DNA of 64,000 nucleotides from NCBI GenBank assembly GCA_021779095.1, contig JAJYBI010000009.1, positions 55,100-119,099 on the forward strand, read 5' to 3'. The position numbers were made by a program, and so were the translations under genes. The notes below the pieces were generated by a model that was not told where the DNA came from, did not search any database, and saw nothing but the letters and a program-made list of their open reading frames with translations. Position 1 is the first letter of the stretch, and every line of letters starts with the position of its first letter. This DNA is from Deltaproteobacteria bacterium. GTDB taxonomy: Bacteria > Desulfobacterota > Desulfuromonadia > Geobacterales > JAJYBI01. This document shows positions 55,704 to 64,000 of the stretch, one piece after another.

Positions 55704-57098
55704 TCACTCCCCCGCCGGCTCCGGCGTCCCCTCGCCCGCCGGCTTCTTCTTCCGCGGCCGGCGGCGCTTCTTCTTCACCGCCTCGCCTTCGGCAGCGGGA
55801 GCTGCCGTAGCGGCCGGAGCAGGTGCCGCACTGCGGCGGGCCGGGTGTGCCGAGTTCTTTCCCTTGGCGGGTGCGGGCTTGCCACCCTTCCCGCCCCGCC
55901 CGGCGCCCTTGCCCGCCGGCTGGGGTTTCGGCCGCTGCTTGACCCGCACGAAGTCGTGGACGAACAGGTCGTCCTCGGCCCATTCCGTGGGGATCTTGTC
56001 CTTGATGTACTCGTGGATCGCCTCGATGTAGAAGGCGCCGTCCTCGTCCGCCAGGGAGATCGCCTTCCCCTCGGCGCCGGCCCGGGCGGTGCGGCCGATG
56101 CGGTGGACGTAGTCCTCGGCGTCCTGGGGGAGGTCGTAGTTGATGACGTGGGAGACCCCGTCGATGTGCAGGCCGCGGGAGGCAACGTCGGTGGCGATCA
56201 TGATCGGCAGCGTGCCGTTCTTGAAGTCCTCCAGGATCTTCATTCTTTTCCGCTGCTCCACGTCGCCGGAGATGACCCTGGCCGGGAACCCGTTGGCGTT
56301 CAGCCGGTCGTCCAGGAACTCCGCCTCGCGCTTGGTGTTGACGAAGATCATGGTCCGCTCCATCCCCTCCTTGCGCAGAAGACCCAGGAGGAGCGGGAAC
56401 TTCTCCTTGCGGGCCACGTGGTACAGCACCTGCGTAACGCGCTCGGCGGTCATCTGCTCCGGGGTGACGGCCACCTTCTCCGGCATGTTCATGAACTCGT
56501 AGGCGAGCTCCATGACCCGCTGGTTGAGGGTGGCGGAGAACATGAGGTTCTGGCGGGCGTCGTAGGGAGGGAGCCGCCGCAGAATGAACCGAAGGTCCGC
56601 GATGAACCCCATGTCGAACATCCGGTCCGCCTCGTCGATGACGAGCATCTCGATCTGCTTGAGGGAGTAGACCTTCTGCTTCAGGTAGTCGATGAGCCGC
56701 CCCGGCGTCCCCACCACCACGTCCGCCCCTTCCTTCAGGGCGTTCTTCTGCTTCATGTAGTCCACCCCGCCGTAGATCGCCTGGATGGAGAAGCCGCAGT
56801 GCGCCCCCAGCTGCTGGGCGTCCTTCTCGATCTGCACCACCAGCTCCCGGGTCGGGGCGAGGATGAGCGCCCGGGGGTGCGTCCCCGTCTCCGCCCGCTC
56901 GTTCCTGAGGAGCCGGGTGAAGAGGGCGATGAGGAAGGCGGCGGTCTTCCCCGTCCCGGTCTGGGCCTGCCCCGCCACGTCCTTGCCGGCGAGCGCCAGC
57001 GGCAGGGTCTCCTCCTGGATGGGGGTACAGTCGGTGAATCCGGTCTCCGCTATCCCGCGATGCAGGAGCTCCGGCAGGTCAAGTTCGGCAAACTTCAT
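55704..57098 (-). CDS. DEAD-box RNA helicase
   Basis: 464 aa. Q motif (FTDCTPIQEETLPLALAG), Walker A AQTGTGKT, PTRELVVQI, DEAD box (VIDEADRMFDMGF), SAT, and HRIGRTARAG. The C-terminal 95 residues are basic, Pro/Ala/Lys-rich (KKKRRRPRKKKPAGE), as in RhlE/RhlB-like proteins. Cytoplasmic RNA unwinding, ribosome assembly or cold-shock role inferred. 40 nt upstream of queC but probably its own unit. Confidence 0.93.
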   Translation of the reverse strand: MKFAELDLPELLHRGIAETGFTDCTPIQEETLPLALAGKDVAGQAQTGTGKTAAFLIALFTRLLRNERAETGTHPRALILAPTRELVVQIEKDAQQLGAHCGFSIQAIYGGVDYMKQKNALKEGADVVVGTPGRLIDYLKQKVYSLKQIEMLVIDEADRMFDMGFIADLRFILRRLPPYDARQNLMFSATLNQRVMELAYEFMNMPEKVAVTPEQMTAERVTQVLYHVARKEKFPLLLGLLRKEGMERTMIFVNTKREAEFLDDRLNANGFPARVISGDVEQRKRMKILEDFKNGTLPIMIATDVASRGLHIDGVSHVINYDLPQDAEDYVHRIGRTARAGAEGKAISLADEDGAFYIEAIHEYIKDKIPTEWAEDDLFVHDFVRVKQRPKPQPAGKGAGRGGKGGKPAPAKGKNSAHPARRSAAPAPAATAAPAAEGEAVKKKRRRPRKKKPAGEGTPEPAGE

Positions 57099-57266
57099 GA
57101 AAACCTTTCTTTTCCGCGTAATTTCAAAGGTGTATCTTTACCACACGAGGGGGGGATTGGCAACGGTAGAGTTGCCGCAGGACCGCGTATTCCCGCCATT
57201 TTGCCCCTTCCGTCCGTCACGCGGCTGTGGTAGAGTGGCGGGCCATTTCATGCAACAGGACCAACC

Positions 57267-57893
57267 ATGACCCAATCATTCATCCATATCGAATCCCCCT
57301 TCTACCTGCGCGAGGCGGACCTGGCAACACCTGCGGACTGGCCGGCGCAGTTCGGCAACGACCGCCCCATCGCCCTGGAGATCGGCTGCGGCGTCGGCGA
57401 CTTCATGGTGAAGACCGCCCTCGATCTGCCGGAGACAAACTTCATCGCCATCGACTTCTACAACAAGGGGTGCTGGAAGACCTGCCGCCGGCTGGAGCGG
57501 TTCGGGGTAACGAACGTGCGGGTCCTGCGCGTCGAAGCGCGCCAGTTCATCACGGAGCGGATTCCGCCCGGCTCCCTCTCCGCGGTCTACATCAACTGCC
57601 CCGACCCCTGGCCGAAGAAGAAGCACCGCAAAAGACGGCTCGTGAACCGGCAGTTCCTGGAGTTCCTCCGGCCGTTTCTGAAGGAGGGTGCGGATTTCCA
57701 TTTCGCCACCGATTTCGACGACTACGGCATTGATGTGGCGCAGATGCTGCCGACGGTCCCCTGGCTGGAAAACCGGCTCTCCCCCGACCCGTACGTGCAC
57801 GAGCTGGAGGGGTACCACCTCTCCAAGTACATGCGGAAGTTCATGGCCGAGGGGAAGCGGATCTACTTCGTGCACTACAGAAAGACGGGCTAG
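57267..57893 (+). CDS. trmB: tRNA (guanine46-N7)-methyltransferase
   Basis: 208 aa. AdoMet motif [26 protein letters not shown], and the conserved [22 protein letters not shown], which is diagnostic of TrmB. C-terminal [20 protein letters not shown]. Methylates G46 in the variable loop of tRNA. Confidence 0.94.
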   Translation: MTQSFIHIESPFYLREADLATPADWPAQFGNDRPIALEIGCGVGDFMVKTALDLPETNFIAIDFYNKGCWKTCRRLERFGVTNVRVLRVEARQFITERIPPGSLSAVYINCPDPWPKKKHRKRRLVNRQFLEFLRPFLKEGADFHFATDFDDYGIDVAQMLPTVPWLENRLSPDPYVHELEGYHLSKYMRKFMAEGKRIYFVHYRKTG

Positions 57894-57966
57894 GGGCACA
57901 AGGCTCAGGGCACAGGGAAAGTCATTATGGTCTTCCCTTGTGCCCTGCGCCGTGCGCCCTGTGCCC
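57892..57966. repeat. imperfect inverted repeat between trmB and truD
   Basis: AGGGGCACAAGGCTCAGGGC (57892-57911, continuing ACAGGGAA) faces TTCCCTTGTGCCCTGCGCCG (57932-57951, continuing TGCGCCCTGTGCCC). The left arm pairs with the right one with mismatches, and both contain GGGCACA-type units. Confidence 0.65.
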
Positions 57967-57983
57967 GCCGCAAGGCGACAGAC

Positions 57984-59180
57984 ATGCAGACCTACCTCAC
58001 CCCCCATATCCCCGGCACCGGCGGCGAGATCAAGGAGACCCCCGAGGACTTCCTCGTGGCGGAGATCCCGCTCTATCTCCCGTCCGGCGAGGGGGAACAC
58101 ACGTACGTCGAGATCGAGAAGCGGGGGATCACCACCCTGGAGGCGATCCGCCGCATCGCCCGCGCCGTGGGGCTGCCGGAACGGGAGATCGGCTACGCCG
58201 GGATGAAGGACGCGAAGGCGCTCACCCGCCAGACCCTGTCCGTCCCCCGTACCCCGCCGCAGCAGCTCCTGGCGCTGGAGATCCCCGGCATCCGGTTCCT
58301 CTCGGCGCAGCGCCACCGCAACAAGCTGAAGATGGGGCACCTTTTCGGGAATCGGTTCCGGATCAGGGTGCGCGGCACAGCCGAAGGCGCCCGGGAACGG
58401 GCTCAAGCCGTGCTTGAGGTGCTGGTACAGCGCGGCGTCCCCAACCGGTTCGGCGAACAGCGGTACGGCGGCCAGGGGAACTCCCACCTCATCGGCGGGG
58501 CGCTCCTGCGGAACGATTTCAGGGGGGCGGTGGACGCCCTCATGGGGGACCCGGACAAGGTGCGGACCCCCGACTGGAAGAACGCCATCATCGCCTGGCG
58601 TAAGGGGAACCCGGAGGAGTGCCTGCGGCTCCTTCCCGGCGCCTGCCGGGGGGAGCGGGAGGTGGTGAAACGGCTCGTGGACCGGCCCGGCGAGTGGGAG
58701 CGGGCGCTTAGGGGGGTGGACCCGCGCCTCAAGACCCTGTATCTCAACGCCTTCCAGTCGTACCTGTTCGACCGGGTCCTGGAGGAACGGCTCCCCGACC
58801 TGGACCGGATCGAGGAGGGAGACCTGGCCTGGAAACATGCCAACGGCGCCTGCTTCCTCGTCACCGACCCGGACGCCGAGGCGCCCCGGGTGGCGGCGTT
58901 CGAGATCTCCCCCACCGGTCCCCTCTTCGGCGGCAGGATGACCCGGCCCGCCGGTGCAGTGCTGGCGCGGGAGAACCAGATTCTCACTGCGGAGGGGCTC
59001 ACCCTGGCGGACTTCGACCTCCCCGGCAAGGCGCGGATGGACGGTGAACGACGTCCGTTGCGGGTTCCACTCTCCGAACCGGCGGTAGAGTATGATCCGG
59101 AAGGGCTCGTCATCTCCTTCGCGCTCCCCAGGGGGAGCTACGCCACATCAGTCCTGCGCGAGGTGATGAAGACCGGCTGA
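57984..59180 (+). CDS. truD: tRNA pseudouridine(13) synthase
   Basis: 398 aa from ATG 57984 (AAGGCG upstream), not the earlier in-frame ATG inside the inverted repeat. TruD features: GTGGEIKETPEDFLVAEIP, GITTLEAIRRIARAVG and the catalytic Asp motif YAGMKDAKALTRQ; LNAFQSYLFDRVL; C-terminal LPRGSYATSVLREVMK. Isomerises U13 of tRNA. Confidence 0.93.
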   Translation: MQTYLTPHIPGTGGEIKETPEDFLVAEIPLYLPSGEGEHTYVEIEKRGITTLEAIRRIARAVGLPEREIGYAGMKDAKALTRQTLSVPRTPPQQLLALEIPGIRFLSAQRHRNKLKMGHLFGNRFRIRVRGTAEGARERAQAVLEVLVQRGVPNRFGEQRYGGQGNSHLIGGALLRNDFRGAVDALMGDPDKVRTPDWKNAIIAWRKGNPEECLRLLPGACRGEREVVKRLVDRPGEWERALRGVDPRLKTLYLNAFQSYLFDRVLEERLPDLDRIEEGDLAWKHANGACFLVTDPDAEAPRVAAFEISPTGPLFGGRMTRPAGAVLARENQILTAEGLTLADFDLPGKARMDGERRPLRVPLSEPAVEYDPEGLVISFALPRGSYATSVLREVMKTG

Positions 59181-59270
59181 GATGGACAGCCGCCCCATTG
59201 CTGCTACACTATCGGAGACGAAACAGCCGGCCCGCGCCGGCACGCGGATTTCCCGAAAGGAACACTCCCC

Positions 59271-59597
59271 ATGAAGATCCCGCGCACCCGCTACGAGGTG
59301 AACCTGTTCCGGCCCAAGGAAGGGTACATGGTGGACGAGCTGGCGGCCATCGTCGCCGTCCTGTTCGGCTGGGGAACGCTTACCTTCGGGTTCCAGTTCC
59401 TGCTGCGCTTCCTGGAGGAGACCCCCTCGGGGGAAAGCTTCCTTACCCGCCTCTCCTTCTTCAACCTGCCGTTCCACTTCTGGTTCACCGGCCAGATGCT
59501 CCCCTTGTGGTTCATCATCCTCTGTCTGGCGTTCAACCTCTACATCGACCGGCTGACCATGCGCCACAGCCGCAACAGGGACCGCTCCTATGACTAG
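59271..59597 (+). CDS. DUF4212 small subunit of a sodium/solute symporter
   Basis: 108 aa; AAAGGAA site. Two helices (about 23-46 and 68-92) with KEGYMVDELAAIVAVLFGWGTLTFGFQFLLR and FFNLPFHFWFTGQMLPLWFIILCLAFNLYIDRLT, typical of DUF4212. It overlaps the symporter by 8 nt and is its usual partner. Confidence 0.88.
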   Translation: MKIPRTRYEVNLFRPKEGYMVDELAAIVAVLFGWGTLTFGFQFLLRFLEETPSGESFLTRLSFFNLPFHFWFTGQMLPLWFIILCLAFNLYIDRLTMRHSRNRDRSYD

Positions 59598-61119
59598 CGC
59601 ATCCGAGCAGCTCCTCCCGCTCGCCATCGTCGGCACCATTCTGGCCGCCTTCGTATTCGTCGGTCTGCGCCACAAGACCCTGGCGGCATCGGAGTACGAC
59701 ATCCGCGGCCGGTACACCGGCCGGCTCGGCGGCGGGGCCGCCATCGCCAGCAACTGGATGAGCGCCGCCAGCTTCCTCGGGATGGCGGGGCTCATCTACC
59801 TGTACGGCTACTTCGCCCTCGCCTACGTCATCGGCTGGACCGGCGGCTACGTGCTGCTGCTGGTGCTGATGGCGGAACAGATCCGCCGCTTCGGCAAGTT
59901 CACCGCCCCCGAGTTCGTGGGGGACCGCTACGCGTCGCCGGCGGCACGGCTCATCGCCGCCGGGGTCTCCATCGGCATCACCGTCATCTACTGCATCGCC
60001 CAGTTCAAGGGGATCGGCATCGTCTTCGGCTGGCTCTTCGGGGTGGAGTACCGGACCGGCGTCCTGATCGGCGTCGCCATCCTCGTCTCCTTCATCGTTC
60101 TGTGCGGCATGCTGGGGGTGACCCGGAGCCAGCAGTTCCAGTACCTCGTCATCATCACCGCCTTCATCCTGCCGCTCATGTACCTGGCGCACCGGTTCGG
60201 CTACTTCTGGGTGCTCCCCCAGTTCGGCTACGGCGCCGCCATGGACGAACTGGCGACCCGGTTCAAGATCGACATGGCCGCCCCCTTCGCCGGCGGCTCG
60301 CTCTTCCAGTGGACCTCGCTCTGCTTCACCCTGATGGTGGGGACCGCCGGGTTGCCCCACGTGCTGTCCCGCTTCTACGTGGTCCCCAACGTGCGGGACG
60401 CCCGCTGGAGCGTCGTCTGGGGGCTCTTCTTCATCGCCCTCGTCTACTGGTCGGCGCCGGCCTACGCCGTCTTCGCCCGGCTCATGGAGGCGCGCGCCGG
60501 CGCCATCCCCGATCCGGCGACCGCCCGGCAGCTTGCCGACGGCATCGTCCTCACCGCCGCCCGGCAGGGGGGGGTGCCGCCGTGGCTCCTGGGGGTCCTG
60601 GCCGCGGGGGCGGTGAGCGCCGCCTTCTTCACCACCGCGGGGCTCCTCATGACCGGCGCGGCATCGTTCTCCCACGACATCTACGCAAGCTTCATCAACC
60701 GGCATGCAACGGACCGCCGGAAGATGTCCGTCGCCAAGAGCGCCACCCTCGTCCTGGCGGGGATCGTGCTCCTCCTGGCGCTCAACCCGCCGGGGCTCAT
60801 CGCCGAGATCGCCGCCACCGCCTTCGCCCTGGCCGGCAACACCATCTTCCCGGTCTTCCTGCTGGGGATCTGGTGGGGCCGCACCAACGGACACGGCGCC
60901 ATCGCGGGGATGCTCACCGGGATCGCCGTCACCTTCGCCGCGCCGCTCCTGGGTTCTACCTTTCCGCTGCTCTCCCGGCTCTTCCCCGTCACCTCGTCCG
61001 CCTTCTTCGGCGCGCCGCTGGTCATTCTCGTCATCATCACCGTCTCGCTCCTGACCCCGCCGCCGGACGAGAGGATGCGCCGCTTCCTCGCCGACGAAGT
61101 GCACGGGCACCTGGACTAG
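59590..61119 (+). CDS. sodium:solute symporter, VC2705/ActP-like
   Basis: 509 aa, about 13 helices of the SSS family: RYTGRLGGGAAIASNWMSAASFLGMAG, GGYVLLLVLMAEQIRRFGKFTAPEFVGDRY, LMVGTAGLPHVLSRFY and the sodium-site TAGLLMTGAASFSHD. With DUF4212 this subfamily is linked to uptake of acetate or other short-chain acids, consistent with an acetate-oxidising Geobacter. The substrate is inferred from neighbours only. Confidence 0.9.
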   Translation: MTSASEQLLPLAIVGTILAAFVFVGLRHKTLAASEYDIRGRYTGRLGGGAAIASNWMSAASFLGMAGLIYLYGYFALAYVIGWTGGYVLLLVLMAEQIRRFGKFTAPEFVGDRYASPAARLIAAGVSIGITVIYCIAQFKGIGIVFGWLFGVEYRTGVLIGVAILVSFIVLCGMLGVTRSQQFQYLVIITAFILPLMYLAHRFGYFWVLPQFGYGAAMDELATRFKIDMAAPFAGGSLFQWTSLCFTLMVGTAGLPHVLSRFYVVPNVRDARWSVVWGLFFIALVYWSAPAYAVFARLMEARAGAIPDPATARQLADGIVLTAARQGGVPPWLLGVLAAGAVSAAFFTTAGLLMTGAASFSHDIYASFINRHATDRRKMSVAKSATLVLAGIVLLLALNPPGLIAEIAATAFALAGNTIFPVFLLGIWWGRTNGHGAIAGMLTGIAVTFAAPLLGSTFPLLSRLFPVTSSAFFGAPLVILVIITVSLLTPPPDERMRRFLADEVHGHLD

Positions 61120-61129
61120 GGGCGTTATT

Positions 61130-62365
61130 ATGGCGCTTTTTCTCGGGGAGATACGGGGCGAGGTGGCGCAGTGGAGCCGCACCGCCGACCTCCTGGACCG
61201 GTTCCAGGCCGAACTGAAGGAGGAGCTCTCCGGCATGCGGCCGGAGGAGAGGCTCGCGGAACTCCACCGCTGCCGTGAGACCATCCGGGAGGAGCTGCAG
61301 CGGGAGGAATGGTACCGCGAGGCGTTCCGCAGCTCCGCCGAGCGGATCGCGGCGGTGGACGGTCCGGAGAGTCTCGCGCTCGCCGTAAACGAGGCGTACG
61401 GCCACGCCGCGGACTACTTCGGTATCCGGCATTCCGTCGTCGCCGTCCATGCCGTCTGCAGCTCGATCATGGACCTGGCGGTGCAGGCGGCGCTCTACCA
61501 CGCGGAGCGGCTCCTCGCGGCAACGGGGCGCACCGCACCCGCGCCGTGGAGCTGGCTGGCCTGCGGCGACCACGGACGGCGGGAATGCAGCCTGAACCGG
61601 GAGCTGTCCGGCGTCCTCTGCTGGGAAGGGATGGCCGATGGAGCCACGGCGTACTTCAGCACCCTGGCGGGGATGGCGACCGCCATGCTCCTGGAGGCGG
61701 GGTTCGCCAACCGCGACGCACTCCTCCCCTCCAACCCATCCTGGCGCGGCAGCCTCGACGACTGGCGGAACCGGCTGGCGAGTTCACGGTGGGTCGCCGC
61801 AAATCCCGCCTTTTTTGCGGACCTGCGCCACCTCCACGGCGCGCCCGGCCCCGCCGTCGCCCTCATCAGGCTGATCAGAGAGACGCAGCTCTCGCGGGAC
61901 AACGGCGTGCGAACCCGCAGCCGGCGAAGGTCCCTGCGCGAACTCGCCCGGATCGTGGCGTCGTTTCCCGCCGGGATTGATCTGTTCGGCAGGTTCCGCA
62001 CGGAAAAATCGGGACCGTACCGCAAGCGGTTCAACCTGGGGCTCTACGGCATCGAACCGCTCGTCAGCAGCGTTCGCCTCCTGGCCATCTGCCGGGAGAC
62101 CGTCGGCACCGGCACCGTGGACCGCATCCGGGAGCTGCAGGAGAAGGAGCGTCTGTCGGTGGACCTGGCGGAGCGGCTCCTCACCTCATGGCACGCGTTC
62201 CTCCGGCTGCAGATCGCGAACGAGGCGGCCGGCATGCCGGCGGAAGGCTCCCGCTTCGTGGAGATCGGCACCCTGTCGGCGGAAGAACAACAGCGGCTGA
62301 AGGCGGGGCTGGAGGCGGTCGAACAGCTGCAGATGGTCGTCTACCAGACCCTGGAGCCGGCCTGA
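61130..62365 (+). CDS. DUF294-like nucleotidyltransferase with degenerate active site
   Basis: 411 aa, 10 nt after the symporter. The GlnD/DUF294-type core, GDHGRRECSLNRELSG, has the GR helix but lacks the usual DQDxA metal-binding acidic pair (it reads NRELSG), so catalysis is doubtful. The C-terminal part (about 265-411) is helical. DUF294 proteins often neighbour such symporters, where they are thought to regulate them. No CBS domain is present. Confidence 0.75.
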   Translation: MALFLGEIRGEVAQWSRTADLLDRFQAELKEELSGMRPEERLAELHRCRETIREELQREEWYREAFRSSAERIAAVDGPESLALAVNEAYGHAADYFGIRHSVVAVHAVCSSIMDLAVQAALYHAERLLAATGRTAPAPWSWLACGDHGRRECSLNRELSGVLCWEGMADGATAYFSTLAGMATAMLLEAGFANRDALLPSNPSWRGSLDDWRNRLASSRWVAANPAFFADLRHLHGAPGPAVALIRLIRETQLSRDNGVRTRSRRRSLRELARIVASFPAGIDLFGRFRTEKSGPYRKRFNLGLYGIEPLVSSVRLLAICRETVGTGTVDRIRELQEKERLSVDLAERLLTSWHAFLRLQIANEAAGMPAEGSRFVEIGTLSAEEQQRLKAGLEAVEQLQMVVYQTLEPA

Positions 62366-62375
62366 GAGTCCCGTC

Positions 62376-63218
62376 ATGCGTATCTCCCTCTCCACAGGCA
62401 CCCTGTTCATCTTCCCCCTCGTCAGGGCGTTCGAGCTCGCCCGTGAGGCGGGGTTCGCCGGGATGGAGCTGATCATCAACCAGGAGTTCCAGCGGACGAG
62501 CTGCCGCAGGCTGATCGCGGACGTTGCCGAAATCCTGCCGATCCTCTCCATCCATGCGCCGTTCATGCCGCTGGACGGCTGGGGCTCTCCCATGGACTCA
62601 CTGAAGCGGTCCGTGGAGCTGGCGGCGGAGGCGAATATCCCGCTGGTGAACTTTCACCCCCCCTCCTGGATGGGGATGGAGTTCGGCTTCTGGCGCTGGC
62701 TGTACCGGATCATGGACTTCCAGGCGGAGATCGGCCAGAACGCGGTGCAGGTGACCCTGGAGAACATGCCGTGGGTCGGCCGCTACAAGATCAACCCCCA
62801 CCTCTTCGCCAACACCCAGAAGCTGGTGGATTTCATCACCGAAAAAAACCTGTACCTCACCTTCGACTGCACCCACATGGGATCGGGAAAGGCGAGCTTC
62901 ATCAACGACTTCTACCACTGTTACGAGACCGGCCGGGTCCGGAACATCCATTTCTCCGACTACGGCCACGGCCGCGAGCACCTTTTGCCGGGACGGGGCA
63001 TCCTGCCGCTCACCCGCTTCTTGAATCACCTGCGGAACACGAGCTACAGCCACGCCCTCACCCTGGAGCTCTCCCCCCACGAGTTTCCCCGCGACGAACG
63101 GGTGATCGTGGAGAGTCTGCGGGAGATTCGGGAGTATCTGGAGCGGGAGACGAGGCATCCCGTGCCGGAGGGGGAACAGACGGCTGGCGGGGAACTGTTA
63201 CACGACGCGACGGCATGA
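62376..63218 (+). CDS. TIM-barrel AP-endonuclease-2-like sugar isomerase family protein
   Basis: 280 aa, close behind the previous gene. Residues for a xylose-isomerase-like barrel: EAGFAGMELIINQEF, SIHAPFMPLDGWGSP, LENMPWVG, FDCTHMGSG, IHFSDYGHGREHLLPGRG, LTLELSP. The His/Glu/Asp pattern fits a divalent metal. Substrate unknown; AP endonuclease, isomerase or epimerase activity cannot be separated. Confidence 0.85.
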   Translation: MRISLSTGTLFIFPLVRAFELAREAGFAGMELIINQEFQRTSCRRLIADVAEILPILSIHAPFMPLDGWGSPMDSLKRSVELAAEANIPLVNFHPPSWMGMEFGFWRWLYRIMDFQAEIGQNAVQVTLENMPWVGRYKINPHLFANTQKLVDFITEKNLYLTFDCTHMGSGKASFINDFYHCYETGRVRNIHFSDYGHGREHLLPGRGILPLTRFLNHLRNTSYSHALTLELSPHEFPRDERVIVESLREIREYLERETRHPVPEGEQTAGGELLHDATA

Positions 63219-63243
63219 TCCGTCGCGCAACGGAGGGAAAACC

Positions 63244-63552
63244 ATGCCGATAGCCATGATCGCCGCAGTGGCGCTGACCGTACTGGTGGCGACGTTCTCG
63301 GTGCAGAACGCGCAGCCGGTACAGGTGACGTTCCTGAAGTGGTACTTCGCGGAACCGCTGGTGGTCGTGCTGCTCCTCACCTTCGCGGCTGGGCTGGTGG
63401 CGGGCGGGCTGGCATCGGTCCCGTCCCGGTTCCGCAGGATGCGGGAGCTCTCCCGGTGCCAGGCGCGGGTGCGGGAGCTGGAGGCGGCCCGGGCGCAGGA
63501 GCCGGAACCGCCGGCAGGCGAACCGCCACCGGAAGAGGAACCTCGCCCATAA
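63244..63552 (+). CDS. LapA-domain (DUF1049) inner-membrane protein
   Basis: 102 aa. Two helices (about 1-20 and 35-57) flanking FSVQNAQPVQVTFLKWYFAEPLVVVLLL, the LapA signature, then a short coiled segment and Pro/Glu-rich tail (EPPAGEPPPEEEPRP). LapA-like proteins assist LPS assembly; here only the domain is certain. Confidence 0.85.
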   Translation: MPIAMIAAVALTVLVATFSVQNAQPVQVTFLKWYFAEPLVVVLLLTFAAGLVAGGLASVPSRFRRMRELSRCQARVRELEAARAQEPEPPAGEPPPEEEPRP

Positions 63553-63633
63553 CCCGATCCGCACGGAAACGCCTAAAGCGGTAAAGGCCCTTTATCTCCG
63601 CGCAGCCTCACCCTTCAGGCCCGTCAGGGTCCT

Positions 63634-63668
63634 CACGTCTTACGTCTTACGTCTTACGTCTCGCGTCT
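63634..63668. repeat. 7-bp tandem repeat
   Basis: CACGTCT, TACGTCT x3, CGCGTCT in tandem (five units). No gene. Confidence 0.8.
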
Positions 63669-63981
63669 TCCACTCCCTCACATCTCACCCCCCTCCAAAT
63701 TGTCGCTTGCGGGAAAGTGAATTTTGTTTTAGATTTATGTTCGCTTACCGGAGAGCCCAGTGAATCAAGTATCCTGCCCCCGGAATTCGCTCCACGGCAC
63801 CCCGCTGGAGGAGTGTCTTGCTGAGGTGTACCGCTAGCTGCGGACGTTACCGATATAGGTAACCTGGCAGACTAGGTAGATTCTATTCGTAAGTGCACCA
63901 CGTGAGCTAAGCAGAGGACATGGCAGGCAAATCTGGTAGTGTGTGAAGCGCGACCAACACATACCCCAGGAGGAGCCCACC
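63669..63981. other. gene-free interval at the right edge
   Basis: Holds GTTACC-gatata-GGTAAC (about 63845-63862) and no recognisable gene before the ATG at 63982. It probably contains the left end of an insertion sequence, but the terminal repeat cannot be confirmed without its right end. Confidence 0.4.
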
Positions 63982-64000
63982 ATGTCCTACACGCATCTTA
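63982..64000 (+). mobile_element. start of a probable IS30-family transposase gene
   Basis: ATG with AGGAGG 9 nt upstream, translating to MSYTHL, the usual opening of IS30-type transposases (MSYTHLT-ER). Only six codons lie in the window, so the call is weak. Confidence 0.4.

Noticed and set aside
63720..63900. tRNA-like stem GTTACC...GGTAAC
   Set aside because: Only one short hairpin; no cloverleaf could be built.

Overview
The window is chromosomal DNA from a GC-rich, Gram-negative, Geobacter-like member of the Desulfuromonadia (formerly Deltaproteobacteria). The signs are a sensor kinase with a covalent haem c motif, a small dihaem cytochrome, a two-subunit (split) transketolase, a succinyl-CoA:acetate CoA-transferase type enzyme, NtrC-type regulators with sigma-54 promoters, a DUF4212/sodium-solute symporter pair, HD-GYP and GGDEF c-di-GMP proteins, and many secreted proteins. 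No rRNA, tRNA or CRISPR array was found.

Left part (1-13,950). A secreted NHL-like protein runs off the left edge behind a sigma-54-type promoter. It lies just downstream of a haem-c histidine kinase/NtrC regulator operon. Next come a prepilin-like protein and the split transketolase, a conserved hypothetical gene, a metH-like / GerMN / murI operon, a 2-hydroxyacyl-CoA dehydratase-like subunit with its activator ATPase, a dihaem cytochrome, a putative metallopeptidase and a CDF-like membrane protein.

Accessory island (about 14,640-20,320). GC content drops sharply. The left border is an orphan VapB-type antitoxin followed by only a few codons of what looks like vapC. Then come TACATGTA-containing repeats and a series of mostly unknown same-strand genes (membrane proteins, a GIY-YIG-like protein, a lipoprotein). 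These are interspersed with 54-bp REP-like palindromes and a second palindrome family. The right border is a duplicated ~85-bp sequence. One gene (19,699) reads into a truncated REP copy.

Middle (20,377-45,560). This holds a DinB-like protein, an M23 endopeptidase, a large lipoprotein and a CoA-transferase with an upstream palindrome. An HD-GYP gene is flanked by GAATATTC repeats. A second kinase/NtrC operon is followed by paired palindromes, a sigma-54 promoter and a secreted protein made of 7-residue repeats, a layout that mirrors the left edge. Then come large secreted/outer-membrane proteins, an SDR, a GH15 glucoamylase-like enzyme, a TVP38/flavoprotein pair, a DUF523/DUF1722 protein and two Hsp20 chaperones.

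Right part (45,820-64,000) is mostly housekeeping: comM-like ATPase/trxB, a CDF metal transporter, ilvA, an HDOD-GGDEF protein, a glycosyltransferase-like protein, folE2 and queC (queuosine precursor synthesis) with a MNT/HEPN pair lodged between them, a DEAD-box helicase, trmB, truD, the DUF4212/symporter module with a degenerate nucleotidyltransferase-like protein, a TIM-barrel protein and a LapA-like protein. The first codons of a probable IS30-type transposase appear at the right edge.
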